Shown here: positions 1-6,699 of the stretch, one piece after another | Position numbering within the stretch: position 1 is the first letter of the stretch | Layout: each line of letters opens with the position of its first letter | The notes under the pieces: generated by a model | Told to the model about the DNA's origin: nothing | Seen by the model: only the letters and a program-made list of their open reading frames with translations | Database searches by the model: none | Translations under genes and position numbers: made by a program | Assembly (NCBI GenBank): GCA_020249025.1 | Contig: JADCGM010000349.1 | Coordinates: forward strand, 1 to 8,261 | DNA length: 8,261 nt | Direction: 5' to 3' | Origin: Alphaproteobacteria bacterium | GTDB taxonomy: Bacteria; Pseudomonadota; Alphaproteobacteria; Sphingomonadales; Sphingomonadaceae

Positions 1-2390
1 AGATTGACCTTGCCGGCGTTGATGCCGGTCGAGGCGTTCACGATCGCGCGCGACGGCACGAACGCGAGGTTGCCTTCGTCGGCGAACTGCTTGGTCTGGT
101 AGGTCACGTCGCCGCGCAGGAAATAGTCCCAGCCGTTGGCGAGTTCACGCTCGTAGGTCGCGCCGAGCAGGGCGTCGAACTCGGGCGTGCGCTCCAGCTG
201 GTTCCCGCTGATGTCGAGGACAGGGTACGGGAAGGCCGGCACCGTGGTGTACGAGCAGACCGTGCCGTCGCAGTTGCCCGAGGCACCGAAGCGCTGCGAG
301 TAGGTGCCCGACTTGTAGCGCGCGTTGTTGTACGACAGGCCGTAGTTGAGGCGCAGCGGCTCCGCGACGCGGAAGGTGCCCTCGACCTCGATGCCGTACA
401 CCCGCACGTCGCCGATGTTGCCGATGACCGACGGCACGATCGCGGCGAAGGACGCCGGCGGCAGGCCGTTCGGATTGAGGCGAACCGCGTTCGACTGCAG
501 GTTCTTCCAGTCCGTGTAGTAGGCGGCGACGTTGAGGGTCGCGCGGCCGTCGAGCAGGCTGTTCTTCGAGCCGATCTCGTAGGTCCAGTTGGTCTCCGGC
601 GCATAGGTCTGCTGCGACAGCGCGAAGGCCGTGCCCGGGGTCAGCTGGGTGGTGAAGGTCGCGTTGAACAGCGCCGCGACGCCGTTGAAGCCGCCCGACT
701 TGTAGCCGCGCGCCACCGACGCATAGACGTTGTTGTCGTCGCTGAACTTGTAGGTGACCGAGGCGCGCGGCGTGAAGAACTTGGCCGTGCGGGTCGCGGT
801 CGGCGTGACGTTGGCGACTGTCGCCTGGTTCGGCGGCAGGTTCGGCGCGATGAGATCGGCCGCGTCCTGATCCTCGGTGGTGTACCGGCCCTCCAGCGCG
901 ATCGCGACCCGGTCGTTGGGACGGATGTCGAGATAGCCGTAGGTCGAGAACACCTTCTCCTCACGCTGCAGGAAGGTCGTGCGGCGGAAGGTGACGGCGG
1001 TTGGGATCGGCGCGCCCGGGAACACCGCGAAGCGCGACGCCGGGTTCGGCTCCTGGAGCGAGTTGACCGGCGCGAACTCCGAGGCGTTCGACTCGATGTC
1101 GTTGGTCTTCTGGAAGTTGCTGCCGACGAAGCCCGAGATCTTGTCGCTGAACTTGAAGCGCATCTTCAGGTCGTGGCTGTCGCTGGTGAAGGCGCTGTCG
1201 GTGCCAGAGGCGTCGAAGACGACGCCGAAGTTGGTGCCGAACACCACGGTCGGGGTCAGCGGATCGCGCGCCGACGAGCCGCGGGCGATGACCTCGGCCT
1301 TGGTGTAGCCGTAGGTGTACTCGACCGAGAGCGGGCCGCCGTTGTCGTAGCGCAGCTTGCCGACAACGACGTCGGTCGGGCCGCGCAGGCCGTAGGCGCG
1401 CGGATCGATGACGAGGCCCGGCAGGCGGGTCTCGCCGGCCGAGTTCGCCGGCGGCGTCGCCGGCAGCAGGCCGACCCAGAGGCGGTTCTGGCGGGCCGCG
1501 CCGACGCCGGTCGGGCTCGCATTCACCGAGTTGAAGTTATAGGTCAGGCCCGCCGTGCTGAGCGTGTAGCCCGCGACATGCTCCTGATCGCGCTCGGTGC
1601 GGAAGTAGTTGATGTCGGCGGTGATCGACTCGCCGACGTTGAGCACCGCGCCGACCTGATAGGCTTCCTTGTTCCAGCCGCCGACATTGCCGTCGGTCGC
1701 GCCGCCGGCGTTGGCGAGCGGGTGGTTGTTCTTCCAGGTGCCGTCGAACTGCGAATGGCCGGCGGCGACGAAGACGCCGAGTGTGCCCGGGATGATCGGC
1801 ACGTTGAACGAGCCGCGCACGTCCATGCGCTCGTCGCTGCCGTAGGTGCCGGTCATGCCGGCGGCGAAGTCCTCGGCGTTCGCCGAGCGGGCCGTCAGGT
1901 TGATGACGCCCGCGAAGGAGTTGCGGCCGTAGAGCGCCGACTGCGGACCCTTGATGATCTCGACGCCGCTCAGCTCGAGCAGGCTCTGATCGATGAAGTA
2001 ATTCCGCTGAAGGTAGATGCCGTTGAGGTAGGTCGCGACGTTCTGCACCGGCGAGGTCGTGCGCAGGTTCGTCTGGCCGCGGATGGTCGGCTGGGCGAGC
2101 AGGCCGGTGAACGGCTCGAAGGCGAAGCCGACGGTCTTCTCGGCGATGTCGGACAGATCGTCGACCGACTGGCGCTTCAGATCCTCGGCGCTGAGCGCCG
2201 ACACCGCGATCGGAACGTCCTGCAGGCGCTCGTTCGAGCGGCGGGCCGTGACGATGATCTCGTTGGCATTCTCCTCGGCGCCCGATTCGGCGGCCGTCGC
2301 GGTTCCCGCGTTCTGGGCCGAAACCGGCGCGGCAAGCGCCGCGGCCATGGCGAAAACACTGACTCCAACTGCGGTATGACGAACGCGCAT
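1..2390 (-). CDS. TonB-dependent outer-membrane receptor (3' end cut off by window edge)
   Basis: Imports a scarce or bulky ligand across the outer membrane using TonB/ExbBD energy; the ligand cannot be read from the sequence. The frame is open for 796 residues from the ATG at 2390 to the window edge. It begins with a Sec signal peptide (MRVRH, a hydrophobic run, APVSA with predicted cleavage after A25). A TonB box follows at residues 44-51 (EIIVTARR), then a plug domain at about 54-170 with QDVPIAVSA, IRGQ and GVEIIKGPQSALYGRNSFAG. The rest is beta-barrel, with ARGYKSGGFN at 560-569 and YEIGSKN shortly after. C707 and C712 could form a disulfide in an extracellular loop. The last barrel strands and the terminal aromatic residue lie outside the window. 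There is no FecA-type N-terminal signalling extension. Purine-rich GGGAG and AGGGG lie just before the ATG. It lies 174 bp downstream of the IclR gene on the same strand. Family assignment is secure; substrate is unknown. Confidence 0.96.
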   Translation of the reverse strand, partial: MRVRHTAVGVSVFAMAAALAAPVSAQNAGTATAAESGAEENANEIIVTARRSNERLQDVPIAVSALSAEDLKRQSVDDLSDIAEKTVGFAFEPFTGLLAQPTIRGQTNLRTTSPVQNVATYLNGIYLQRNYFIDQSLLELSGVEIIKGPQSALYGRNSFAGVINLTARSANAEDFAAGMTGTYGSDERMDVRGSFNVPIIPGTLGVFVAAGHSQFDGTWKNNHPLANAGGATDGNVGGWNKEAYQVGAVLNVGESITADINYFRTERDQEHVAGYTLSTAGLTYNFNSVNASPTGVGAARQNRLWVGLLPATPPANSAGETRLPGLVIDPRAYGLRGPTDVVVGKLRYDNGGPLSVEYTYGYTKAEVIARGSSARDPLTPTVVFGTNFGVVFDASGTDSAFTSDSHDLKMRFKFSDKISGFVGSNFQKTNDIESNASEFAPVNSLQEPNPASRFAVFPGAPIPTAVTFRRTTFLQREEKVFSTYGYLDIRPNDRVAIALEGRYTTEDQDAADLIAPNLPPNQATVANVTPTATRTAKFFTPRASVTYKFSDDNNVYASVARGYKSGGFNGVAALFNATFTTQLTPGTAFALSQQTYAPETNWTYEIGSKNSLLDGRATLNVAAYYTDWKNLQSNAVRLNPNGLPPASFAAIVPSVIGNIGDVRVYGIEVEGTFRVAEPLRLNYGLSYNNARYKSGTYSQRFGASGNCDGTVCSYTTVPAFPYPVLDISGNQLERTPEFDALLGATYERELANGWDYFLRGDVTYQTKQFADEGNLAFVPSRAIVNASTGINAGKVN

Positions 2391-2564
2391 GTCCCCTATC
2401 TCCCGTTGCCGTCCCGTCTTTGCCGTCTCCCCGGACGCGCCCTGCTTGACGCGCCCACGGCAAAACCTCCGGGATGTCGCAGGGTCGCAACAAACCCCAA
2501 GCGCCAGCGCCGCACATGCCGCGCTCGCAGCTTTATCCATCCAGCGGATAGTTGACCGCTTCGG
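2391..2564 (-). other. Intergenic leader between the IclR gene and the receptor gene
   Basis: This is non-coding in the receptor's direction. I see no convincing sigma-70 promoter; the best -10-like hexamer on the minus strand is GATAAA (2532-2537), with no matching -35. Neither a clear terminator nor a clear promoter separates the two genes, so either read-through from the regulator or a separate receptor promoter is possible. Short ORFs cross it on both strands, but none has a recognisable product or start signals. Confidence 0.4.
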
Positions 2565-2567
2565 TCA
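2553..2567. other. Short perfect hairpin overlapping the IclR stop codon
   Basis: TGACCG and CGGTCA form a 6-bp perfect stem around a 3-base loop. On the minus strand the TGA stop of the IclR gene is the first three bases of the 5' arm. No T-run follows, so this is not a canonical intrinsic terminator. It could slow RNA decay, attenuate read-through into the receptor gene, or be chance. Confidence 0.3.
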
Positions 2568-3362
2568 GAGTTCGGCGGAGATCGCCTGCGCGGTGCGCTT
2601 GAGGTCCTCGAGGAACGCGTCCTGCGCCTGCTTGATGGTCATCGCTGAGGAAAAGAAGATCAGCGCCATCGACCCGCAGACCTTGTCCTTGCGGAACAGC
2701 GGCACCGCGAGCGACGAGGTCTTGCCGGGATTGGCGGTGTAGGCGTTCCGCGCCTGCGTCGCGAAGCCCTTGTCGCGCACGTCACGGAAGAAGGCCTCGT
2801 CGTGCAGCGTCAGGATCGCCATGCGCTCCGCCGGGCCCTGAAGCTCGCGCATGCCGCGCAGGATGTCGGCGCGCTCCTCGGGGTCGCAGAAGGCGAGATA
2901 GGCCTTGCCGGTCGAGCATTCGGTGAGCGGCAGCGTGTAGCCGGGGGCATAGTTGTTGAGCGTCAGCGACGTCATCTTGTGCGTCGAATCGCGCACCATC
3001 ATCATGTGGCCGACGCGGGTGGTGACGGAGATCGGCCAGGCGACCTTCTTGCACAGCGCGACGATGTGCGGCCGCGCAACCGTGACGAGATTGTCCTCTT
3101 CCTGATAGCCGTAGGAGAGCGTCTTCACGAGCGCGGTGGCGCGGTAGCGCTTGCGCGCCGGCTCGCGCTCGATCATCCCGTCGGTCATCAGCGTCTGCAC
3201 GATGCGGCAGGCGGTCGGATAGGGGACGCGAGACTGGCGCGAGATGTCCATCATCGTCACCGACCCGCCGCGATTGACCGCCTGGAGCACGGCGAGCCCG
3301 CGCGAGATCGCGCGGATGTTGCCGTCGCGGGAGGGCGAGGAGTCGTCGTCGATATCCGGCAT
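2565..3362 (-). CDS. IclR-family transcriptional regulator
   Basis: A 265-residue cytoplasmic DNA-binding protein of standard IclR length. The N-terminal winged helix-turn-helix is at about residues 16-76, with RAISRGLAVLQAV, a recognition-helix segment VPYPTACRIVQTL and the wing YRATALVKTLSYG. A GAF-like effector domain follows from about residue 90, with WPISVTT (109-115), MVRDSTH (122-128), LPLTECSTGKAYLAF (144-158) and SLAVPLFR near 217-224. The WP-x-V-T...STGKAYLAF pattern resembles the MhpR branch, which senses aromatic acids, but effector type is inference. The ATG at 3362 has no Shine-Dalgarno sequence, and a possible promoter lies so close that the mRNA may be leaderless. It is divergent from the DUF1838 gene and upstream of the receptor gene, so it probably controls both. 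No truncation seen. Confidence 0.95.
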   Translation of the reverse strand: MPDIDDDSSPSRDGNIRAISRGLAVLQAVNRGGSVTMMDISRQSRVPYPTACRIVQTLMTDGMIEREPARKRYRATALVKTLSYGYQEEDNLVTVARPHIVALCKKVAWPISVTTRVGHMMMVRDSTHKMTSLTLNNYAPGYTLPLTECSTGKAYLAFCDPEERADILRGMRELQGPAERMAILTLHDEAFFRDVRDKGFATQARNAYTANPGKTSSLAVPLFRKDKVCGSMALIFFSSAMTIKQAQDAFLEDLKRTAQAISAEL

Positions 3363-3368
3363 GCGGAT

Positions 3369-3396
3369 AGACTATGCCGAAATGTCCCGGCGTCAA
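3369..3396 (-). promoter_or_regulatory. Candidate promoter of the IclR gene
   Basis: On the minus strand a strong -35-like TTGACG (3391-3396) is followed after 16 bases by TAGTCT (3369-3374), a weak -10 with 3 of 6 consensus bases. Six bases then separate this from the A of the ATG at 3362, so transcription would start at or very near the start codon. This fits the missing ribosome-binding site. The weak -10 keeps confidence low. Confidence 0.35.
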
Positions 3397-3409
3397 CGGG
3401 GCTGCGCAA

Positions 3410-3421
3410 TTGTCCGGACAA
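3410..3421. promoter_or_regulatory. Perfect 12-bp palindrome, candidate IclR operator
   Basis: TTGTCCGGACAA is a perfect inverted repeat, with one further matching pair beyond a mismatch on each side. It lies in the divergent region, 48-59 bases upstream of the regulator start and 20-31 bases upstream of the DUF1838 start at 3441. IclR proteins bind short palindromes in such regions. A binding site here could block DUF1838 transcription or affect the regulator's own promoter. A degenerate relative sharing TGTCC lies at 3383-3395. Assignment to this regulator is inference from position and symmetry. Confidence 0.5.
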
Positions 3422-3427
3422 ATTTTC

Positions 3428-3433
3428 GAGGAG
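3428..3433 (+). promoter_or_regulatory. Ribosome-binding site of the DUF1838 gene
   Basis: GAGGAG precedes two tandem ATG codons at 3438 and 3441. Its spacing is 4 bases to the first and 7 to the second, which favours 3441. The two starts differ by one methionine only. Confidence 0.65.
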
Positions 3434-3440
3434 AGGGATG

Positions 3441-4496
3441 ATGGAGCGTCGCGACTTTCTGATGAGCGCCGGCCTGCTCGCCGCCGCCGGTGCGGCGGCC
3501 CCCGCCGTCGCGGCCGCCGGCAAGGGCGGCTCGCATACCGGGGCCCCGATCAAGAATCCGAAGGGGGCGTTCCTTGATCTGGCGACCCCGGTCGGCAACC
3601 GGGAGGCGTGGGCGCGCCTGCTCGGCAACACCGACATGACGTCGACCAAGTACGGCTGGGCGCAGGGCGTGGTGCTCGGCGTGCGGCCGGGCGAGGCTAT
3701 CCGCGACCTCGTCGGCTTCACGATGCTGTCCTGCGCCAAGCTGCTCCCGCACGAGAGCGGCTCGGGTTATCGCAAGGTGCTGCGCGAGATCGGCCTCTAC
3801 ACCGACCTCAAGTCGGGCGAGATCCTCGAGGAGTGGACCAACCCCTATTTCAACGAGACGGTGAAGGTCGTTCCGATCGCCAACGATCCGTTCAACCACG
3901 AGATCACCGAGTTCCGGCCGGCGCCGCCGTCCTATGGCGGCCTCAACCGCGCCGCGCCGCCGCGTCAGCCGCTCCAGTTCGACTGGACCAAGCGCGGCGA
4001 CACGCTCAACCTCTACAGCGCGATCAATCTGTTCTACCCGTCGGCGCTGCAGCCGGCGAAGTGGCCGCGCGAAAGCGCGGTGCCGTTCGCGCAGGTGACT
4101 GAGAGCTTCCTCTACCAGATCCCCTGGGAGGACATGCAGGACGCCAAGAAGACGAGCGTCGAATATCACGGCACCTGGAGCCGGACGACGCCGTGGCTGC
4201 CGTGGATGCTGATGGGCCCGACGCCCGGCCACTGCCAGTATCAGACGTTCATGGGCTCGGTGGACGATATCAACAAGATCGACCGCCGCACGCTCGACTA
4301 TATCGAGAAGACCAACCCCAAATATCTGAAGGCGCCGGACAAGTGGGAGGAGCCGTCGCTCTCATCGCTCGAATGGTATGCGCGCACCCAGCAGCCCGCC
4401 CCGGTGCCCGCCGGCCAGCCGGTGCCGCGCGCGCCCGATCCCGAGCTGCCGGCTTGGTTCAAGGCCATGCAGGCGCAGAAGCCCGCCGGAAGCTGA
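3441..4496 (+). CDS. DUF1838 family protein with twin-arginine signal peptide
   Basis: A 351-residue protein recognised as DUF1838, a family of unknown function. It starts with a Tat-type signal: MERRDFL (the arginine pair at residues 3-4 followed by D-F-L), then an alanine-rich hydrophobic stretch with likely cleavage near residue 26. A folded periplasmic protein, possibly carrying a cofactor, is therefore expected. Conserved-looking segments include GLYTDLKSGEILEEWTNPY (118-136), FNHEITEF (151-158) and YHGTWSRTTPWLPWM (242-256). The Trp, His, Asn and Asp content could line a ligand or active site, but no known catalytic motif is visible. The C-terminus from about residue 315 is proline-rich, likely unstructured. 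The reading frame continues upstream to 2802, but that part is antisense to the IclR gene; the GAGGAG site and signal peptide fix the start. Divergent from the IclR gene, which probably regulates it. Function is not assigned. Confidence 0.88.
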   Translation: MERRDFLMSAGLLAAAGAAAPAVAAAGKGGSHTGAPIKNPKGAFLDLATPVGNREAWARLLGNTDMTSTKYGWAQGVVLGVRPGEAIRDLVGFTMLSCAKLLPHESGSGYRKVLREIGLYTDLKSGEILEEWTNPYFNETVKVVPIANDPFNHEITEFRPAPPSYGGLNRAAPPRQPLQFDWTKRGDTLNLYSAINLFYPSALQPAKWPRESAVPFAQVTESFLYQIPWEDMQDAKKTSVEYHGTWSRTTPWLPWMLMGPTPGHCQYQTFMGSVDDINKIDRRTLDYIEKTNPKYLKAPDKWEEPSLSSLEWYARTQQPAPVPAGQPVPRAPDPELPAWFKAMQAQKPAGS

Positions 4497-4505
4497 GGCG
4501 GATGA

Positions 4506-4538
4506 CGTGGCGAGGGCGGGACATCCCCCCTCGCCACG
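4506..4538 (+). terminator. Strong stem-loop after the DUF1838 gene
   Basis: An 11-bp perfect stem (4506-4516 with 4528-4538) is capped by a bulged C and a further 3-bp GGG/CCC stem around an ACAT loop. It begins 10 bases after the DUF1838 stop codon. No T-run follows, so it is not a textbook intrinsic terminator, but position and stability suggest it ends or protects the DUF1838 transcript. It marks the boundary between the accessory module and gshB. Confidence 0.65.
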
Positions 4539-4566
4539 GCGGCCTGCGCGCTCTATCTGCCTTGGG

Positions 4567-4585
4567 CCGGGCCGCGTTCGCCCGG
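4567..4585 (+). other. Second stem-loop, in the gshB leader
   Basis: CCGGGC (4567-4572) pairs perfectly with GCCCGG (4580-4585) around a 7-base loop, ending 18 bases before the gshB ATG. It may be part of a composite terminator with the larger hairpin upstream, or a leader structure affecting gshB translation. No clear gshB promoter is visible between the two hairpins. Confidence 0.35.
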
Positions 4586-4603
4586 TGCTGCGGATGACGA
4601 CCC

Positions 4604-5557
4604 ATGGCCTTGCGCGTCGCGGTCCAGATGGACCCCATCGAGACGATCAACATCGGCGGCGATTCCTCCTTCGCGCTGATGCTGGCGGCGCAGGCGCGCG
4701 GGCATGCGATCTGGCACTACACGCCGCACGACCTGTCCTATGACGGCGGCCGGGTGCTGGCCCGCGCCCGGCGGCTGACCGTCCAGCGCGTCGCGGGCGA
4801 ACATTTCCGCTGGGACGGCGACGCCGAGCTGCTCGACCTCGGGGCCGACGTCGATGTCGTGCTGATGCGGCAGGACCCGCCGTTCGACATGGCCTACATC
4901 ACCGCGACGCATCTGCTCGAGCTGGCGCAGAAGCAGGGGACGCTCATCGTCAACGACCCGGCGCATGTCCGCAACGCGCCGGAGAAGCTGTTCGTGCTCG
5001 AATTCGCCGACCTTATGCCGGCGACGCTCGTCACCCGGCGGCTCGACGAGGCGATGGCGTTCCGCGAGCGGTACGGCGAGATCGTCGTCAAGCCGCTCTA
5101 CGGCAACGCCGGATCGGCGGTGTTCCACATCGGCAAGTCCGACGCCAACCTGCCCGCGCTTGTCGAGCTGTTCGGCCATGTCTGGCGCGAGCCGTTCATG
5201 GTGCAGCAGTTCCTTCCCGACGTGTCGAAGGGCGACAAGCGCATCGTGCTCGTCGACGGCGAACCCGCGGGCGCGATCAACCGGCTCCCCAAAGCGGGCG
5301 AAATCCGCTCCAACCTCGCCGCCGGCGGCTCGGCCGAGGCGACGGGGCTGACGCCGCGCGAGGAGGAGATCTGCGCGCGGCTCGGGCCGGAACTGAAACG
5401 GCGCGGGCTCGTCTTCGTCGGTATCGATGTCATCGCCGGGCATCTGACGGAGATCAACGTGACGTCGCCGACGGGCATCATGGCCATTGACCGCTTCAAC
5501 GGTACCGACACACCGAGCCGCATCTGGGATGCGATCGAGGCGCGACGGCGTGGGTAG
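4604..5557 (+). CDS. gshB: Glutathione synthetase
   Basis: Joins gamma-glutamylcysteine and glycine using ATP to make glutathione in the cytoplasm, the second step of glutathione synthesis. The 317 residues match the length of E. coli GshB (316) and align along its whole length from memory. The N-terminal domain has MDPIETINIGGDSSFALML (9-27) and LMRQDPPFD (87-95). The ATP-grasp part has VNDPAHVRNAPEKLF (K128), VVKPLYGNAG (K163), DKRIVLVDGE (211-220), SNLAAGG (236-242) and GIDVI (D275). The metal-binding segment is EINVTSPTGIM (E283, N285). Many homologues have GNGG where this protein has GNAG in the glycine-rich loop, a mild change. The ATG at 4604 gives the usual N-terminus although its Shine-Dalgarno is weak. 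The stop codon lies inside the start region of dedA, implying translational coupling. Confidence 0.97.
   Translation: MALRVAVQMDPIETINIGGDSSFALMLAAQARGHAIWHYTPHDLSYDGGRVLARARRLTVQRVAGEHFRWDGDAELLDLGADVDVVLMRQDPPFDMAYITATHLLELAQKQGTLIVNDPAHVRNAPEKLFVLEFADLMPATLVTRRLDEAMAFRERYGEIVVKPLYGNAGSAVFHIGKSDANLPALVELFGHVWREPFMVQQFLPDVSKGDKRIVLVDGEPAGAINRLPKAGEIRSNLAAGGSAEATGLTPREEEICARLGPELKRRGLVFVGIDVIAGHLTEINVTSPTGIMAIDRFNGTDTPSRIWDAIEARRRG
5537..5540 (+). promoter_or_regulatory. Ribosome-binding site selecting the dedA GTG start
   Basis: GAGG lies inside the end of gshB, 9 bases before the GTG at 5550. It supports that start over the in-frame ATG at 5487, which would lie 63 bases further inside gshB and add a hydrophilic arginine-rich leader atypical for DedA proteins. 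Confidence 0.5.
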
Positions 5558-6146
5558 CTGGCTCGGCGATCTCATCGCGCAGGGCGGCTATTGGGGCATC
5601 GCCTTCCTGATGTTCCTCGAAACGGTGTTTCCGCCGGTCCCGTCCGAGGTGATCATGACGCTTGCCGGGCTGCAGGTGGCGAAGGGCAATCTGACGATGC
5701 CCGGCGTCATCGCCTCGGGCGTCGCCGGCGCGATGGCGGGCAACATCTTCTGGTATTTCGTCGGCCGCGCCTACGGCTACGACCGCTTCTGCGCCTTTGC
5801 CGAAAAGCACGGGCGCTGGCTCACCATCCATCCGGACGATGTCGGCAAGGCGCGCAGCTGGTTCGATCACTACGGGCCGGCGGCGGTCGGCATCGGGCGA
5901 GTGGTGCCGACAGCGCGCTCGCTGATCTCGGTACCAGCGGGCGTTCTGAAGATGCAGCCGTCGAGCTTCCTCGTCTTCTCGACTCTGGGAACGGCGACAT
6001 GGACGGCGCTGCTCGCGTTCGCGGGCTATGGCCTCGGCGTGTCGTTCGACGACATCGACCGCTTCGTCGATCCGATCGGGGCGGTGATCATCGTCCTGCT
6101 CGTCGCGCTCTATTTCTACCGGCTGGCGACGTTCAAGGCGAAGTAG
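5550..6146 (+). CDS. DedA-family inner-membrane protein (GTG start)
   Basis: A 198-residue integral membrane protein of normal DedA/SNARE-associated (VTT) family length. Members act in the inner membrane in envelope integrity, proton-motive force and drug resistance, and some flip polyprenyl-phosphate or phospholipid; the substrate of this one is not readable. Visible hallmarks are FLETVFPPVPSEVIM (22-36, with acidic E24 and E33 in a re-entrant segment), the glycine-rich hydrophobic stretch at about 52-72, and GRVVPTARSLISVPAG (116-131) with R117 and R123, the conserved arginine pair. A helix at about 138-163 and a C-terminal helix at about 174-192 follow, ending in a short basic tail. GTG at 5550 overlaps the gshB stop by 8 bp and has GAGG 9 bases upstream. 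It probably forms an operon with gshB and converges on coq7, 7 bp away. Confidence 0.93.
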   Translation: MGSWLGDLIAQGGYWGIAFLMFLETVFPPVPSEVIMTLAGLQVAKGNLTMPGVIASGVAGAMAGNIFWYFVGRAYGYDRFCAFAEKHGRWLTIHPDDVGKARSWFDHYGPAAVGIGRVVPTARSLISVPAGVLKMQPSSFLVFSTLGTATWTALLAFAGYGLGVSFDDIDRFVDPIGAVIIVLLVALYFYRLATFKAK

Positions 6147-6153
6147 CGGACGA

Positions 6154-6699
6154 TCAGATCCGCTCGCTGACCTTGATCGCGGCGCGGCAGAGACCGCGGA
6201 TGGCGAGGCTCAGCAGCGGGTAGCCGGGGGTTTCCTCGGCGCGGTGCTCGATCGCGGTGTCGCGATGCTCGACCTCGTCGGCCTGGAAGTCGCGGATGTG
6301 CGCCGACAGCTCGGGATCGCGGTCGCCGAGCGCGTCGAGCTGCTGCGAATAGTGGCGGTCGATCTCGGTCTCGACCGCGGCGGTGCAGGCCATGGCGGCC
6401 TTCGGGCCAAGGAGCGCGGTCGCAGCCCCCAGCGCGAAGCCGCCGACATGCCACAGCGGCTGGAGCAGCGTCGGGCGGACACGGCGCTCGGCGAGCATGC
6501 GGTCGAACGTGGCGAGGTGGCGGCGCTCGCCCTCGCGCATCTTCTCGATGACCGCGGCGTCGGGATGGCGGCCGCCCATGACGGCGAGCTGGCCGGCATA
6601 GATCCGCATCGCGCCATATTCGCCGGCCTGATCGACGCGCAGCATCGCCGCGCTGTCGGGGGCGGGATCGCCGGGGAGCCTCAACGCTTCGTCAGCCAC
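6154..6699 (-). CDS. coq7: Demethoxyubiquinone hydroxylase (Coq7 type, GTG start)
   Basis: A carboxylate-bridged di-iron monooxygenase that hydroxylates demethoxyubiquinone late in ubiquinone synthesis; membrane-associated. The 181 residues carry both halves of the ferritin-like di-iron site: E27 in RVDQAGEYGAMRIYAGQ, E58 and H61 in EGERRH, then E110 in AAVETEIDRHY, and E142 and H145 in DEVEH. The match to the Coq7 pattern is complete. The frame runs upstream to 7044 antisense and inside dsbB, but the GTG at 6699 is preceded by a perfect GGAGGT with 8-base spacing and gives the normal length. It overlaps the end of dsbB by 19 bp, so the two are probably co-translated. It stops 7 bp from the converging dedA. 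Confidence 0.95.
   Translation of the reverse strand: MADEALRLPGDPAPDSAAMLRVDQAGEYGAMRIYAGQLAVMGGRHPDAAVIEKMREGERRHLATFDRMLAERRVRPTLLQPLWHVGGFALGAATALLGPKAAMACTAAVETEIDRHYSQQLDALGDRDPELSAHIRDFQADEVEHRDTAIEHRAEETPGYPLLSLAIRGLCRAAIKVSERI

Noticed and set aside
1173..2555. 460-residue plus-strand open frame, and other long frames within 1-2390
   Set aside because: Antisense to the receptor gene, whose frame is continuous with signal peptide, TonB box and plug. The product is low-complexity Ala/Arg/Val, typical of GC-rich shadow frames.
2802..3440. Upstream extension of the DUF1838 frame
   Set aside because: It runs antisense through the IclR gene. The GAGGAG site and Tat signal peptide place the true start at 3441 (or 3438).
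4594..4600. ATG at 4594 as an alternative gshB start
   Set aside because: It is out of frame with gshB and reads into a short meaningless frame; the ATG at 4604 gives the family N-terminus.
4553..5575. 340-residue minus-strand frame opposite gshB
   Set aside because: Arg/Asp/Val-rich with no family features; a shadow of the well-recognised gshB.
6146..6163. Possible shared terminator between converging dedA and coq7
   Set aside because: Only a 5-bp stem with an 8-base loop and no T-run on either strand; too weak to call.
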